The notes: generated from the letters alone by a model not told the origin. DNA of 64,000 nucleotides from Phoenix dactylifera (GCF_009389715.1 NC_052392.1:34951144-35015143), one strand, 5' to 3'. Counted from the stretch's first letter, positions 1-13,525 are shown. Numbers and translations are program-made.

Positions 1-1343
1 TGGAAAACTTGCTTTGCCCAAAACTCTTCCAAGCACACTTACACTAATAGATCAAAGTCAGATCATGCATTTTTAAGTCGGAAAACCCCATAAACTGCAG
101 AATGCCCAATAATCCTAAGAATAGAGCATGGGTTTGGAACACTTGGTTTTCATTTTTTATGACACATTCATATCAGATATAGATCTTATTATAAAAACTA
201 GAAATGATATGGTTCCTGCTGAAGGCCATGTAAAGACCTATCAAATGTAAAAGAGATCTAACATGGAAGAAGGGGAAGATGACCAGTAACTAGTAACAGT
301 CCTCAAGAATCAAGATAATCTTAAAAGAAGATTAACACAAAACCCCTAAAAGAAATAAAAGAACGAATCCTGAAAAAAATGGTTGAGATTGAAATACGTT
401 ATTGGCGATAAGAATTTGACAAAAACAAAAGACTAGACTCTTCCTCTGAACCTCCTCTGAACCAAAGCAGAAGTAACAAGGTAAGATCCATGATGGTAAA
501 AGCACCTCGGAATCACAAGATCTGATGGTCAATGATCTAAGACATCAAGACCAAACCCATTAAGTGACACAAGTAGGGATGCTGTTAATAGCTGTACGCG
601 AAACAAGAGAAATGAAAGAAATGAGAAAGGCAGTAACTTGGATAAACTTGAGAAGTCTGCCAAACCTTCCAAGCCTGGTCTCAAGCCTAAAAGAACTGGA
701 ATCAAAGAGATGCTATGATCTACCTTCACCAACAATATGAGGTAAAGAGACAAACAAGGAGATTCCAAGGTTTAACCAAATGTGCGTTATCAGTACTTGT
801 CACATGAATCAAATCCATAAGGCCTAAACCAACATAAAGGAGATTCCAAGGTTTAAGCAAAAGTGCGCTATCAGTACTCGTCGCATGAATCAAATCCATA
901 AGGCCTAAACCAACATGCAGGACATTTTGAAAACCTCTCCATAAACATGATGCTCAACTTTTATCTATGGGCAATTCAGTCCAGCATTACAAACGATTGG
1001 ATAGACTCAGATTCCCACAACGGCATATCAAAAAACAAAACGGAAAAAAAATCAACCTTTACTTTAGGTTGGTAATTGAAAAAGAAATTATGCCTCAATT
1101 TAAACTTATTAAGCTGCTTCTAATAAAAATGGAGAACTTTACTCATACGCGCTAGAATTGGCCCAGAAAATTCATCATTTTAGCAATACATCATTGGACG
1201 GGAGTAATAAAAGAACAATAATCCATTAAAAACTTACCTTTATCCAAAATTGACGACGATTCAGCACCAAGCGCGCATTAGATCCAACTCAATGCATCAA
1301 AAGAAAAAAAAAATACAGAGATGAAAGAAAGAAGAGAACTCAC
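1..1343. other. Probable last intron of the propeptide gene; 81-bp tandem repeat
   Basis: No coding exon was recognised here. By position it should be intron 2 of the minus-strand propeptide gene. The only structure seen is an 81-bp direct tandem duplication at 756-917. The remainder is AT-rich with short purine tracts. Confidence 0.4.
756..917. repeat. 81-bp tandem duplication (two copies)
   Basis: Copy 1 is 756-836 and copy 2 is 837-917. Both start AAGGAGATTCCAAGGTTTAA and end in the same AATCCATAAGGCCTAAACCA block. Only a handful of substitutions separate them, several of them C/T or G/A, so the duplication is fairly recent. Confidence 0.9.
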
Positions 1344-1781
1344 TCGACAATTCCTCGACTTGCTTCGGAGTGAGCTTGGCGGAGAACCCGCTGGCAGCGT
1401 GCGTGTAGTGGTAGATCACCGCATCCTTCGCCTTCTCCTCACTAAGGATCACGACAAAAACACAAAGAGGATCTCGACACCGCCAATCCAGAACCCTAAC
1501 CCTAGAAATTAAAAGAGGGAGAAGGGCACGGATCGAAACCTGCCGACGACTGGGGTGAGAGTCCGAATGTGGAAGGCCTCGGCCTCCTCGGTCTCCGGTC
1601 GGTCAACGTAGACGATATGGACAGCGGCATCGCCGCCCTCCTCCTCCGGCACCTCGCCGGCGGCCTGTTCGGGGATCTTCGTGGGTTCCTCCGCCATTAA
1701 AACCGAGACCAAAAGAAAGAAGACGAAGATCGGAACCAAGAAGACGACACGGATCAAAGGAGTGTTCTTCATGGCTCTCAT
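1344..1781 (-). CDS. Subtilisin propeptide-like (inhibitor I9) small secreted protein, 5' part
   Basis: Two exons are visible on the minus strand: 1781..1540 and 1441..1344, joined by a GT-AG intron in phase 2 that completes a Gly-Ser codon pair. The chosen start MRAM (Met at 1781, alternative Met at 1772) gives a hydrophobic stretch (IRVVFLVPIFVFFLLVSVL) that looks like a signal peptide. Next come a short acidic linker (EVPEEEGGDAA), the I9 core strand VHIVYVDRP, the AFHIRTL helix, and in exon 2 the motif SGFSAKLTPKQVEEL. These motifs are typical of subtilase propeptides and of plant stand-alone propeptide inhibitors such as Arabidopsis SPI-1, which bind and stabilise or inhibit subtilases. 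Exon 2 ends after EELS plus one base at a good donor (GTGAGT). The expected last exon (family ending like VLQVVPS) was not found in bases 1-1343, so it probably lies left of the window. A start at the later Met (1697) would give a cytosolic form. An N-terminus of a full subtilase cannot be excluded. Confidence 0.78.
1493..1505 (+). promoter_or_regulatory. Telo-box-like motif in intron 1 of the propeptide gene
   Basis: The sequence AACCCTAACCCTA (two plant telomere-repeat units) lies about 35-45 bp inside the first intron. Telo-boxes near the 5' end of plant genes are known binding sites for TRB-type Myb proteins and are common in growth-related and translation genes. Function here is inference. 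Confidence 0.4.
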
Positions 1782-4457
1782 CCCGGGGTGTTTCCTCTGT
1801 TTTATAGAGGCCTTCTCTTCGTTGCCAAGAAAAAGGGATCGGAGATGGAATGCGATATACTCACCAGCAGGTGAGAAATGGCGGCTCCACCGAGGCGCCC
1901 CATGTAACACTTTGTGTAGGTCGGCAATCCGCCGGCGGATCAGGTTGAAACGGGTTTGGATCCAAAAAAAGAAAAAAGAAAAACTAGCCCAAACTCAATC
2001 TACTTATAATCGAGTTCAGAAAATTTAAACCTATTCCGATCCATTCCATTTGTATGTTTCCTCATCAATTACACATCTAACTGAAAAGTAAAAACAAAAC
2101 ATTGTATGCAAATATCACAAATTATATCTAACTTGCAAGCTATTACTATAAACAAACATATTTAAAAATTTAGGATATCCATTGGTGCCACCAAAATTCG
2201 AGCCAAAAATATTGGCGAGTGGTTGGTTGCAGCGGTGCTTGAATGAAGAAATCTGCTAAAAGTTCAATTTAAAAACTAGATAAAAATGATACTTCATAAG
2301 TGTGTGGGATCGTAACCGTGTCTCTTTAATAGGCTTTAATTGCCTACAATATATTTTATATTGGGGGCATATAGCCTATTGCCACTGGTCGATCGGTCTA
2401 CTCAGGTTGGCAGTAGCTCGATTATTGCCGAGGTTAGTAACTCAGTCAACTGCTAAGGTCAATAACTTGATCAACTACCAGGGTACAAATATATGCTACA
2501 TAATCCATAAACAAAAAATAATTAAAGATGAACTAACTCAAATAGCAATAACAATAATATGGTAGGACATAAAAACTTGTTTTATGGATAATAGCTCCAC
2601 AGCAGCTATCATAGCTTGTGCATCTTCGTGCAAGTTATATTACTATCTTTCCTGCAATTTGAAAATTTGATAAATTTCTGATATATTTTGGTTTAAGTAA
2701 CCCACCAAGTTCCGGAACTATATCCAAAACTACCCAATCATAAATGAATTGGTTTTGAGTTGACCCATTTCCTACCTAAATTTAAAAATAGTCGACATAA
2801 ATCTATTTTTTTTGAACAAGTTCATGTAGGTTGGCCAGTTTGGATCAGATTTTGACACCCCTAATTTGAGCCACCCTCCAACCGCCACCTAGCATAAAAC
2901 ATATTGTGAAGGTTAAGAATCCTTCAGGTTGGTATTTCCCACAAGTGCAAGAGGGTCTAGGGTGGGGTACAAATGATGGGTTAGTGCACTGAATATTTAT
3001 TCTTTCTTTTGCTCTGATAAATAATTTAAGCAAACAAGAATATTGCATTTTAATAATTTTTGATCAAATACTATAGACTTGATCAAGTACATCGATATTA
3101 TTGAACGCCTGCTTAAGAGTGAATATGCGAGTTGCCAAATCAAGAATCGACAAGAAGCTCCACGATGGAGGCATCTTAATTCATTTTGTATCTATGTGTC
3201 TATGATTGTGCATAGGATTCTATTCATGTAGCTGCAAGAATTGATACAAATTCGATCAAGGCATCGATACCTTTTGAATTATGCAAACAAGATATCAATC
3301 AAAATTGTCTTATAAATTTACCAAACATACTTGCTTTTTACCCTAACAAGAATGTGATTGCAGCAGTCTAATAGGTACAGCCCCTATTTTTAATCATCAC
3401 ATAAGTGGGGAAACCATCATTCTTAATTTTTGCTCCAATGCAGCCTATGGCATGGCTAGCTAATCAATTGGCTTCTTGATTTCATTCCTTGCTATGAGAT
3501 ATCAAAAGGTAGATCAAACACTTGATGAGGGGTAGCCCATAGATCAAACATAATTCATCATTGACATTATGTCTAAAACCATGAGTGGTGACACCCTGTC
3601 CCATACTCATTTCATAATGGGACTCATTCCACCCACTAAGGGCTGGCCGACAAACGTGGCCCAAAAATACTTGGCCCAAGCGCATTTCCAGCTTCATAAT
3701 GTGGTGACACCCTTATTCTTCATCTTCCCCCCTCCCCCACTCCCCAGCTTACGCGGCCTACCACTCAAGGTACACCCTTTGGTCCGGAGAGGGGGAGCTA
3801 CCATTGGTACTCCGCGAGCCGTTGTATTTTAATCTTATTGAATGTATCCGTACACGCACTGTACGCACTGTATGAAGCACCCGTTCTTAGCAAAAAAAAA
3901 AAAAAAAAATCCTCTTTCTCTTGACCCCACTAAGGCATTTGGACCAAAAAAATGCTATAGGCCGAGTTTTCTTCAGGTCCAGAATTGGGCCACTTGGGTC
4001 TACCCAGCACGATGACAAACACGTAGATAAGGAGTAAGAATTATGGGGGCTTTTTTTTGTTTTTCTATTGTTGTTGCTGCTGCTGCTGCTGCGCTAAAAC
4101 AGATATATCATACATTACAGGTACGAATACAACAAAAAAAAAACTCAAAAGATAACAGGTTCAGGGTGCACCGGGCAGCTTCCTCTCGTACACCCAAAGT
4201 GTATCCCCAGAGTGGATACGAATTACGTTCACAGGTTGATTAACATACCGTCCTTCCTCTTCTTCTTTCTCCTTCCGACCATATTAACACAACCAAATCT
4301 ATCAAGAGAAGCGAATCAAATAAACAGAGAAATACAGAGCTAGCTGTAACGCTAAAGGAAGCATCAACCGAAATGTGGTACCCGCTTTCTCAAAACGTGC
4401 CCGTGCCAATGTATCAGGACTCCATCAATTTGCATTCAAATTAAGGCCTTGTTCCTC
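1782..4457. other. Intergenic region between propeptide gene and ammonium transporter
   Basis: No gene was recognised. It should contain the propeptide gene promoter (right of 1781) and the transporter 3' flank (left of 4458). About 2690-2863 looks like the right end of a hAT-type repeat. A pyrimidine-rich to poly-A stretch at about 3715-3910 (ending TTAGC followed by an A17 run) looks like a retroposon tail but was not assigned. A short (CTG)n tract lies at about 4074-4090. Confidence 0.5.
2690..2863. repeat. hAT-like repeat end (GACACCCCTA terminus)
   Basis: The block is rich in GTTGGCC/GGTTTG/TTGACCC-like words and stops at TTTGACACCCCTAA. Its complement TTAGGGGTGTCAAA resembles the terminal inverted repeat and low-complexity subterminal region of plant hAT-type non-autonomous elements. 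The opposite terminus was not found, so this is a fragment or a misassignment. Confidence 0.3.
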
Positions 4458-7400
4458 CTAAACATTTAGTGTGACTCCACTTGAAGCTTGGCGGTGCTGC
4501 GTGTCATCAGAGTACCAGCCACCATGCTTAGAAGAGTCATACTTCTCCCCATCACCCCAGAGAGCGTAGGCCTCCTCGCCATGCACGGCGTCGTCGCCGA
4601 TGATGAGTTGCTCCTCGGGCATGCGGAGCGGGATCACAACCTTGATCGAAAGGCAGATGATGGTGGTGACGAGGACGTTCCACCCGGCGATGAATAGAGC
4701 GCCGACGATCTGTTTAAGGAACTGGACGCCGCCGGGGTTGCCGTAGAAGCCGCCGCGGGAGTTGGTGACGGGGAGGAAGAGGGAGCAGAGGGTCGGCTCG
4801 GCGAAGAGGCCGGTCGAGAGGCCACCGACGAATCCGGCGACCGCGTGGGTGTGGAAGACGCCGAGGGTGTCGTCGATGTTCTGGAGGAGCTTTGAGCGCT
4901 TGTGGACGATCATCATGGTGAACCAGGGGATGCTTCCCGCCAGGACTCCCATTGCTATGGCTGCCCAGCCTTGGACCAGCCCTGGAGAGAGAGACAGAGA
5001 GAGGAAGCCAGTTTTGAAAAACTTTGTTCCAGGGAAAATGATGCATGCATGACGCAAAGAGAAATTTGCAAAAGAAAAAAAAAATTAATCCACCAAATTT
5101 AAATCTTTTGCAGAAAATGGTTCATAAGTGATCTTGATAACCATTCATCTTTTAATAAAATGCATCATATACTGTATAATACATACATATTGTATGTATG
5201 TATATGTATGTATGTATGTATGGTAGGAGCTCCATCATGGCACATATGGGTGTGGCATATAGGTGCTCAAGGTGGTGTGAAAATTGGCCTAGTGGTCAGG
5301 TCTACAGCAATCATTATTAGTGTGTCAAATTGATCACAGTGCGTGTGTGGCTTGCATCATTGGTAACACGACAAATCAAAGCCGCTAGTTTGTTTTTTAG
5401 CAAGAGGTAGAGATCAAAAGGGACAAAACATGATGAGGGGAAACTTGGTCAGAGGTTTAAGTCTGATCATTGAAAGAGGGGGGTTTGATTTAGTGGTACT
5501 AACATACCGTACTAAGGTACATCAGAAAGTTTAGCTTTGTATTTACTTGAGGAAGAAAGAAAGAAACTAATTTTGTGATAAGAAAACGGAAAGAAAACAA
5601 AGTAGCAGTCAAACAGCACGGCTAATATGTTTCAAAGATAAAAAGAGCAGTCAAAGGTGGAATTGTCAAAGACTAAGTAACAGATCTTTTGCAATGGAAA
5701 GCTCTTACTGTTTTTTTTTTCTTGGAAACATTACAAGGCCTTTAAGGTATTATAAAAATATTATATTGGTTAAATACTTAAAATTTGTACTAAGTTTTGA
5801 ACATTGCGCAACCTCGGAATAAATGAAGCGAGCACTCTTTGAGCTATAACTTTTGCAAATTTTTCTTTGACATTTGGTGAACTAATTAAAAAATCTGGCC
5901 AAAAAAAGTGGTCATTCATTGCCTTGCTCAAGGATGAAAGTAGAATGTTTTCTCGGGAAGAGATGAAAAAAAAGTTAAGCTCACTTAACATTTAAGTAAA
6001 AATGAAATTATCAATCCCTACTTTCTTTTATACACATCTTTCTATTATCATAAGCTATCATGTACATAATCTCTAAAATTATCGATCTAATAAATTTATG
6101 AATATGATGCCTTTTACCATAAAATTATTAAAATTCAGCCTTACTTCTTTAATACTCCTAAAGTATAAGTTGAAATTTAAAAGAAATATGTGTAATAGTT
6201 ATTATTTAGCTATTTATGGTATAAGCATCTGATTGAAATAATAATATTTTTTAAAGAAAAAGATTAATAGATAATAGGCCATACAACAAGGGATATCTCT
6301 CACCACTCACCCTGATTCCCAAGCCAGATTATTGACTTTGACTTGCTATCAAGGCGACAGTTGGCAAGAATAATTAATGGCAAGCGCAAGAGTCGAAGGG
6401 ATGCATAGATTCCTTCCCTTGAACTAAAAAAAAAAACAAGAAAGATTGCATTGGGTGCCGTAGATGCTGGTTGGTAACTTTATGGCCAGGTCCATCTTCT
6501 AGAGACGAATCCCATTATGTTAGTCAAAAATTAACCGCCCTGAACGGAGGAAAACTATGTGGACTAAGACCATATCGAATAGTGATATTCAAATATTGAG
6601 GACGACCGATATTACCTTGGAGGAGACTCCCAATTAGTCATTAGATAGCTTTTACATCCATTATCTACTGAAATGTTGATGCTTGTTATGTTCATTATTC
6701 CCTTTTCAATGTCTGAAAATTAAACTAATAGTGCAGCTGAATGGATGGCCAATCATATAGATGCAATATTATAGAATTCTATAACATATTTCTCTAATTC
6801 CTATGGAGGTGATTTACCAAAAAAATATGATGAACAGAAATGGCTTATAATACCTGCAGCAGGGGTAATGCATACGAGACCAGTGATCATGCCTTGCACC
6901 GCTCCGATCACCGACGGCTTCCCGAAGAATATCACGTCGAGGCACGTCCACACAAGGATGCTCATGGCAGTGCAGATGTGGGTGTTGAGCACCGCCATCG
7001 ACGCGACGACGTTGGCCGAGTAGGGGTCGCCGCCGTTGAACCCCGTCCACCCCATCCACAGCAGCCCCGCTCCGGTGAGCGTCAGGAGCACATTGTTCGG
7101 CGGAAACCTCTCCCTGTCCTTCACCGATCTCGGCCCGACCTACACCGAACCAACCAACAATAAGATCATGCGTGATGCTAAGCTAGATGTAGAGATTGGT
7201 TTGAATGGGACCGACCCAGTAGGCGGCGGTGAGACCAGCAAAGCCGGCGGAGACGTGAATGACATAGCCGCCGGCGTAGTCCATGACACCCCACTGGAAG
7301 AGGAAGCCGCCACCCCAGAGGGAGAAGGCGCCGACGGTGTAGCTGAAGGTGAGCCACAAGGGAACGAAGGCCATCCAAGCCAAGATGTTCATGCGGGCGA

Positions 7401-7866
7401 GGAGGGAGCCGCCGAGGAGGATGACGGAGATGGCGGCGAAGACGCAGTGGAAGTAGACGATGGAGGCCATGGGGTAGAAGGGCTCGGCCATGGCGGTCTC
7501 GATGGTGCCGTTGTTGTAGTAGTGGCCGGTCTCCGGGAGGACCGCCCGCTTGATGAGGAACTTCTGGCCGAGGGCGGGCTTGGCCTTCCCCCAGAAGGGG
7601 AGGAGCTTGTCGCCGAAGGACATGTTGTAAGCCCAGGTGACCCAGCAAATCCAGACGGCGGCGAAGGCGTAGAGAGCCATGAAGGCGGAATTCACCGCCC
7701 ACTTCTTCTTGACGATGCTTCCGTAGAGAATTACGAGGCCCGGGATGCTTTGGATGCCGACGAGGGTGGCGCAGATCAGCTGCCATGCGTTGTCGCCCTT
7801 GTTGAGCCAGTCGGCGATGGCGGCCGACGTGTTGCCTTGGTACGCCACCGGGACGGCGTCCGCCAT
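4458..7866 (-). CDS. AMT2: Ammonium transporter, AMT2/AMT3 clade (AMT/Mep/Rh family)
   Basis: Three exons, 7866..7216, 7139..6854 and 4981..4458, join in frame to 486 aa, the usual length of plant AMT2-type proteins. Introns are 76 bp and 1872 bp, both GT-AG. The junction codons rebuild AYWVGPRSV and PAAGLVQGW, which are conserved in the family. The protein is a multi-span plasma-membrane channel or transporter that moves ammonium. It begins [11 protein letters not shown], shows the [14 protein letters not shown] first helix, and has the paired pore histidines at about His204 (VIHVSAG) and His358 (FHTHAVAG), with Asp196 (MDYAGG) near the recruitment site. The hydrophilic tail ends GVTLNV after a WGDGEKYD stretch, the region that allosterically gates AMT trimers. 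Exon 1 is strongly GC-rich, which creates long meaningless reading frames on the plus strand. A TATA-like element lies about 130 bp upstream. Assignment to AMT2/AMT3 rather than AMT1 rests on overall resemblance; the exact subclade is not settled. Confidence 0.95.
5191..5222. repeat. (TATG)n microsatellite in transporter intron 2
   Basis: A run of TGTATG/TATG units, slightly interrupted, lies within intron 2 of the ammonium transporter. Confidence 0.85.
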
Positions 7867-8010
7867 GGCTGCTGCGTCTATAGGATATGAGTTATGAAAG
7901 AAAAAAAAAAAGGAGGCTGAAGAGTTGAAGGACTGGAAGTATCAAACAAAGAAGGAGAAGGTTGGAGGGAGGAGGTGGAGTTGGGGTTGTACCCATATAT
8001 ATATGAGTGG
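7867..8010 (-). promoter_or_regulatory. Ammonium transporter 5' leader and TATA-like box
   Basis: Reading on the minus strand, an ATATATATAT core (plus 7995-8004) sits about 130 bp before the start codon. It is followed by a pyrimidine-rich leader. The spacing fits a plant TATA box with a leader of roughly 100 nt. The transcription start is not determinable from sequence alone. Confidence 0.45.
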
Positions 8011-11000
8011 GAGGGCGGAATATATGAGGCCAAGTAGAGGGATTCGGTTGAAGATTCCAAGTGAGGCTTCGTTAAGCCTTAGTTTTCATCTGAGACTTTC
8101 TATAACTTGTACGGCTTTCCAAGGTCGACGTCGCCTAGTTTGGTGGTTTCAAGGTGATTCGTGAATCAGAAATTTTTTTTTTTTTTGGAGTAGGGGGTTG
8201 GTGAAACATTAAACAAGATGCGCCGGCTCAGGCATGTTCTTAACAAGAATTGGGAAATGGCACTACTCCAGCTTATTCATGATACCAACTCTCACTACGA
8301 CATGATCAGCATGAAGAAATTATAGTGTTTATATGAAGATTTATTCGCTGCTGCTTAGATCTCTCCCTTAGAAGAAGAATGATCTCACATATATTATTTA
8401 TCTCATATATCTGGATCACAAGTCAAGCAGACTTTTTAGATCCTTCGCCTTTCTCAATACACATATAAAAACTAAGGTATTAAAATTTTTTGTTAAATTA
8501 GATTACCAAATTGTGTAGATTAACCAAAGTAATTTTTTTACCCAATTCCTTAATGATTTGAACCATTAATTTCAGCTGCAAATTATGAAAAACAGTAGAT
8601 AATTAATTAGGAAGTAGACTGTTCTAACTAAACTGATCTCTCTCTTATTGAAACCGGTTTGTTGAATATTCTCAACTAGATAACTTGTGAATGGGCTGCT
8701 TATACCTACCCATGAAAAAAACTATATATAAAAAAATAAAGCTACTGAATAAGGAGGAATAGACTTCCAAGATTCAGATCAAATTCTATCTTTTGAATTC
8801 ACCTTCCTTCGCTGTTGGATCATCGACTTCATGATCTCAAAGTGTTCTAAAAGCGACCAATGGATGATGTAATGGTGGATTTAAGTTAAGGAAATGAGTC
8901 CTTGTAAAAGATACAAGTCCCCATGATTCATACTAGCCAAAGATTTTTTTTTTTTCAGGTCCAAAAGATTCTATTTTCTGTAAAATTCAAAAATGTCTAA
9001 GAACTTTCCCTCCCAATATTATAAAGTCCAATTTGTCAATCTCTTGCCCTTCTGACTTTTTGATGCATTTCATGCCCATCCTCAATCTTCCTCTCTTTCC
9101 CACGCTATAGTATCTTGGAAAGAAAGGAAGAATTCACACCATGACCCTTTGGTATCCGCCCATGTGCTCGGATATTTTTGAGTGGAAGAGAGAATTGTCC
9201 AAGCGTTCATGCCTTCCATATTTTCCAAGTCCACCTACTGACTTTTTTCGGTTTTTCCATGTGGCTGGGCTTGAGAGACAAACATCTTATGAATGGATGG
9301 AGATGATCGATGGCGATGTCTGTTCATCATGGTAAAAAAAAAAAAAAAGTGGAGATATTATGTGATTGCTCAAAATTTAAGTGCTTCTAAAAGAAAATCC
9401 TCAAAAGATAAAGATATTAGTGCTTGAGAAAATTTACTCTCTTCCACTACCACATGTTCCTTTCAACCCTAGCTCTCTTGCTCCTTCCAGGTTTATCTTT
9501 AAATTCAGATTTTAAAGGTCCAGAGGAACTACTAAAAAGAATAGAAAAGAGTTGGCTACTAATAGAACATGTAATTTTAGCTTTTAAGAAAAACGTCCTC
9601 AATAAAAAGGAAAAAAAAAAAAATCATCTCTTGCTCCGATAATAGTATTATTGGTAATTCCACTAATCCCCAAGAAAGATGCTATACAGTATGAACAATC
9701 CATCTATAATATTATGTAATGTTTAGGTCACAAGTACAATAAACATGAAGCTGTGATTCAAACTTCGATTCATCAATAAAAAGTGCACAATCCGATTCAA
9801 AGCCGAACTCATTTGCTAATTGGTTTAGCTTTGAAGATGTTAACTTGGTGCATAATTTCCTATTAGATGTTAAGCTTCCTTTAAAAAAAAACAAAATATA
9901 TTATAGACACATCATCTTATTAGCATCAATTAGAATGTAAGTTGACATAAAATTGTTGTAGTAATCCTTAAGGCTAATAAAAATTTGAGTTGCCTCCATG
10001 ATACATCAGGGAGCAATAGAAAGCGAAAGCATGTATATACTAACCACATAAACTACATTAGAAAAATATATCTGTATAATATACTAAAGAATGGAGTATA
10101 AAAATATAAATGCATTGGTGTAAGACAAGGAATTTGATTAATAAGCCATGCTTATTAATATACAAAGCCACCAAAGTTAGGACTCCACTGCTTAATGTAG
10201 TGGGTCGACAGGCCGTGCTCTCGAACACGATGATCCCACGATTGAAAAGATTATAGAAGCAAACCTTGTAAAGAATCCTATCTTGTTTGGCTGATCCAAG
10301 ACCCAAGCATTTGACTTGAAGAAAGTGATGCTGCGAGGACAATGTAAAATTTCTTTGTTAAATGAGTGCTAATCAACTGCATTGCATTAGAATATTCTCT
10401 TAAGTTTTTAAAGATTTTTGAACAACTAATGCGGACAAGTGACAAGAACATGACGATGTTTAATTATCCGTGCAGCTTTGGTGAATCCCCGTACTTATCA
10501 AGGCCACCAATTAGTAAAAGTTTGACCCATGGGAACCATAAACTTCCATTGAAGACATTACCATCCCTTCCACACCAGCCCACGGAACACGTAGCTAAGC
10601 TTAGATCCTGAAGATACGGGAATATGGCCAATTGCAAGAGAGTGCGTGCTTGTATCTTTGAAGGAAGAGTAGCTTTGGTATCTAAGAAAGTTATATAAAA
10701 TGGACCAATCTTACTCTAGCTCCTATGCTTTCAAATTAATATGATTGGGAGAATCATAAATATATCCCATACTCAATAATGAAAACCATGAACATGCTAT
10801 GTGAGCTGGTTTTATGCCAATTGTTCTTCAATCGTAGATTTTGCTTCTAGGAAGAAAATACCATAAAGAAAAATCTATATGAAATCATCGGTACTAGGAA
10901 TTGAATGAAATATGAAACACTTAAAATTGTGACATCATTATGACATAAGAATGATTTGGACTAGAATTTTGTCAGTCGCAAGATCCCTATATTTACTCCG

Positions 11001-12071
11001 CTCCTTCTAATTGAGGTATAATAGCATTTTTATATCTAAATCTACCAAGGGCTTGCAGCAATGCTACTAGAATATTAGGATGCATTGGCCAGCTACAAGT
11101 GGTTGGAAAACAACTCAACAATCATGTCCAATCTAGAGGGAAGTTGTTTAAATTAGATTGGATCGAAAAATCTTACCGGTTTTGAATATGCAATGGATTT
11201 GAACCACAAAGTTTTTTTAATCTTTATTTAAATCATCTCAAATTGACCTGAGACTAATATATATAAAAATCTAAATCATCAATTTGTGTTATTTATATCA
11301 AATCCTAAAGGTTGACCATAACATCTACCCTTTGTTTATTGATAATTTACATAATATGCTTACGATGTAGTTAGATGGGCAACCGATACATGTTTATCAT
11401 GATCCATATTTGAACTTTGTTTGATCCAAAATTAGAATTAAAATCAGAGTTCAGTTTTCCGATCCAATTCGATTTGGAATATACAAATCATTGGCCAATC
11501 GAACCCACTTGCAAACGTAGCTACATGGACCCAGTGCATCTTTGGAATTAAGCACTAAACCGGGTTTTTAATGCAATAAATGGAGGTATTGCAGAGGTCT
11601 TATTGCCTATTTTCTTCCAACAACCCAAGGAAAACCTCAACCAAAGTACATTGATACATGAAAATTATTTTTCCACCAAGTGATAGCATCGGCAAATAAA
11701 AGATTTGAGGGAAACAATAATATTTTAATTCGAGCCAACTTGGATGATATCATGACATTGCTGGAAGAAGCTTCATAGCATCTGCCTCCATGGAAGTTTG
11801 GGACAAAGTCTACAAACTAGTTAATAGGAATAAATTGCCGTATTCCATGAAGTGTTGGACCAGTTCACAGCCGCTTTTTTTTTTTGCAGGTGACGCCATT
11901 TCACATCTAGTCTTTTTGAGCAGTTATGGTTGACCTTCATATTTAGAGCTTGATGTGACTTTTATGAGTAAGACGTGGTTTGGTTACTCATGTCAAAAGA
12001 TGGGTGCCAACGAAATTTTATGAAGTTCAGTGGCCAAAATCCAGAGGGACAACTTTAAATCTTCTATCACC

Positions 12072-12118
12072 ATACATACATACATACATACATGTATACA
12101 CACACACACACACACACA
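12072..12118. repeat. Compound microsatellite (ACAT)n then (AC)n
   Basis: About five ACAT units run into a short CATGTAT bridge and then an (AC)n run of roughly ten units. Confidence 0.9.
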
Positions 12119-13525
12119 AAAGTTCTTGCAAAATTCAAAATGAAATGATCTGATGTTTATCTTAAAACTATGCACACAAGATTGAAAGGTGCTATGTGGT
12201 AATCATATGAACTATTCTAATGACTGGAAAAAAAGGTGTGCATAGTACTCACGATCTAATGAGCTGATAGGATGTGTTGTTTCAACCCTTCAATCACAAT
12301 AACCTTGATCAAGCTTTTGGAAGTAGGCTCTGTAGAGTAACTACAAACAGAAGACAATAGTGGATAAAATATTTTGCTCTCTGCAGCAAATTAGAAAATA
12401 TTAGGCAACGAGTCTGCTAACCATCTTTTAAACATCTCTCGAGAGTGTAACATAGTTCGGTCTACTCTAGGAACTTAGTTTAGCCTAACCCTAATCAAGC
12501 TTTAAACAAGGTTTTCTAGCGTCTAAAATTTTCCATGTTGCTAAAGGGAAGTAGCTTGCATCTTGTTGATGAAATGGATATCTAGCTTGCTCATGCATGA
12601 GGTTCGACTGGCAAATCCTTCTACAACGATGAATGACTGTTCTGCCTTCAAGAAAATAATTCAAATCTCCTGAATGAGGTGAATGCATATATAGCCTCAT
12701 GCATGGGATGCGAGCAACAAAAACAAGTAGATGTCCATCTTGTCTCTCCTATTACAAGTATCCAATCTTACATCTATAACTAAATTATAAATCAATGAAA
12801 GAAATCATAAATATCATCGAGGACCAAACTTAACCACAAATGCACCAGGTGGCGCTATTAAAGATTTATATGGACACCATGTCACCACAAATTCATAAAG
12901 CTCTTAACAATTTTAAAAAAACAATTTAACAAAAATGCCAAAACCCCAATTCAGTCCAGGTCTTGCCATCTAGGTTAAGCACAATCTAACCATATAATAG
13001 CTATTTGTTCGATTAATGAAAACATAGCACATCAATGGATTCAAATTCATCAAAATCATCTCCAAAATCATATCATCCTGCAAGGAACAGAAATGGAAGC
13101 AGCTTGACATGATCCTTGACAGAACTGGGTAGACAGCAGAACGTGACACTCGGCTCACACCGAATACCGGGTTTGTAGCTCACACGACCCTTCGCTCCTA
13201 TAGTTCTAATTGATTTGCTTTTATTTTGGGATCAGGCATCATCGCCCAGGTTGTCTTCTTCAATAAATAAACGAGGAGATCCGGCATAAGGAATCCAATA
13301 ACATAACACGAGGGTCCGGAGTGATGGATTTCAAAGCTGGAGAAATTGGATTCCCAAATACCAAGGGAGGAGGCATCATAGATTAAAGTAAGCTAATGCA
13401 TCTTTGGCTGTTGTCACTTCCTAAAATGAGGTGGAGGATGAGAAAATGAAAAGGAATAAGAAGTGAGTCGTAAGTGGACCTGTACAGCTTTGTCATGCTA
13501 GAGTCAACTTGCAATGTTATCCATG

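Noticed and set aside
4762..5052. Plus-strand and alternate-frame minus-strand frames over transporter exon 3
   Set aside because: Arg/Pro/Ser-rich shadows of a GC-rich exon without motifs.
5285..5340. A-box-like TGGCCTAGTGGT in transporter intron 2
   Set aside because: The matching B-box position reads TGTCAAATTG, too weak, and no tail or target duplication was found; possibly a very old SINE head but not supportable.
7036..7890. 284-aa reading frame on the plus strand
   Set aside because: It is the exact antisense of ammonium-transporter exons 1 and 2; the GC-rich third positions of the real gene suppress stops. Its composition (Gly/Glu/Asp/Val) has no domain.
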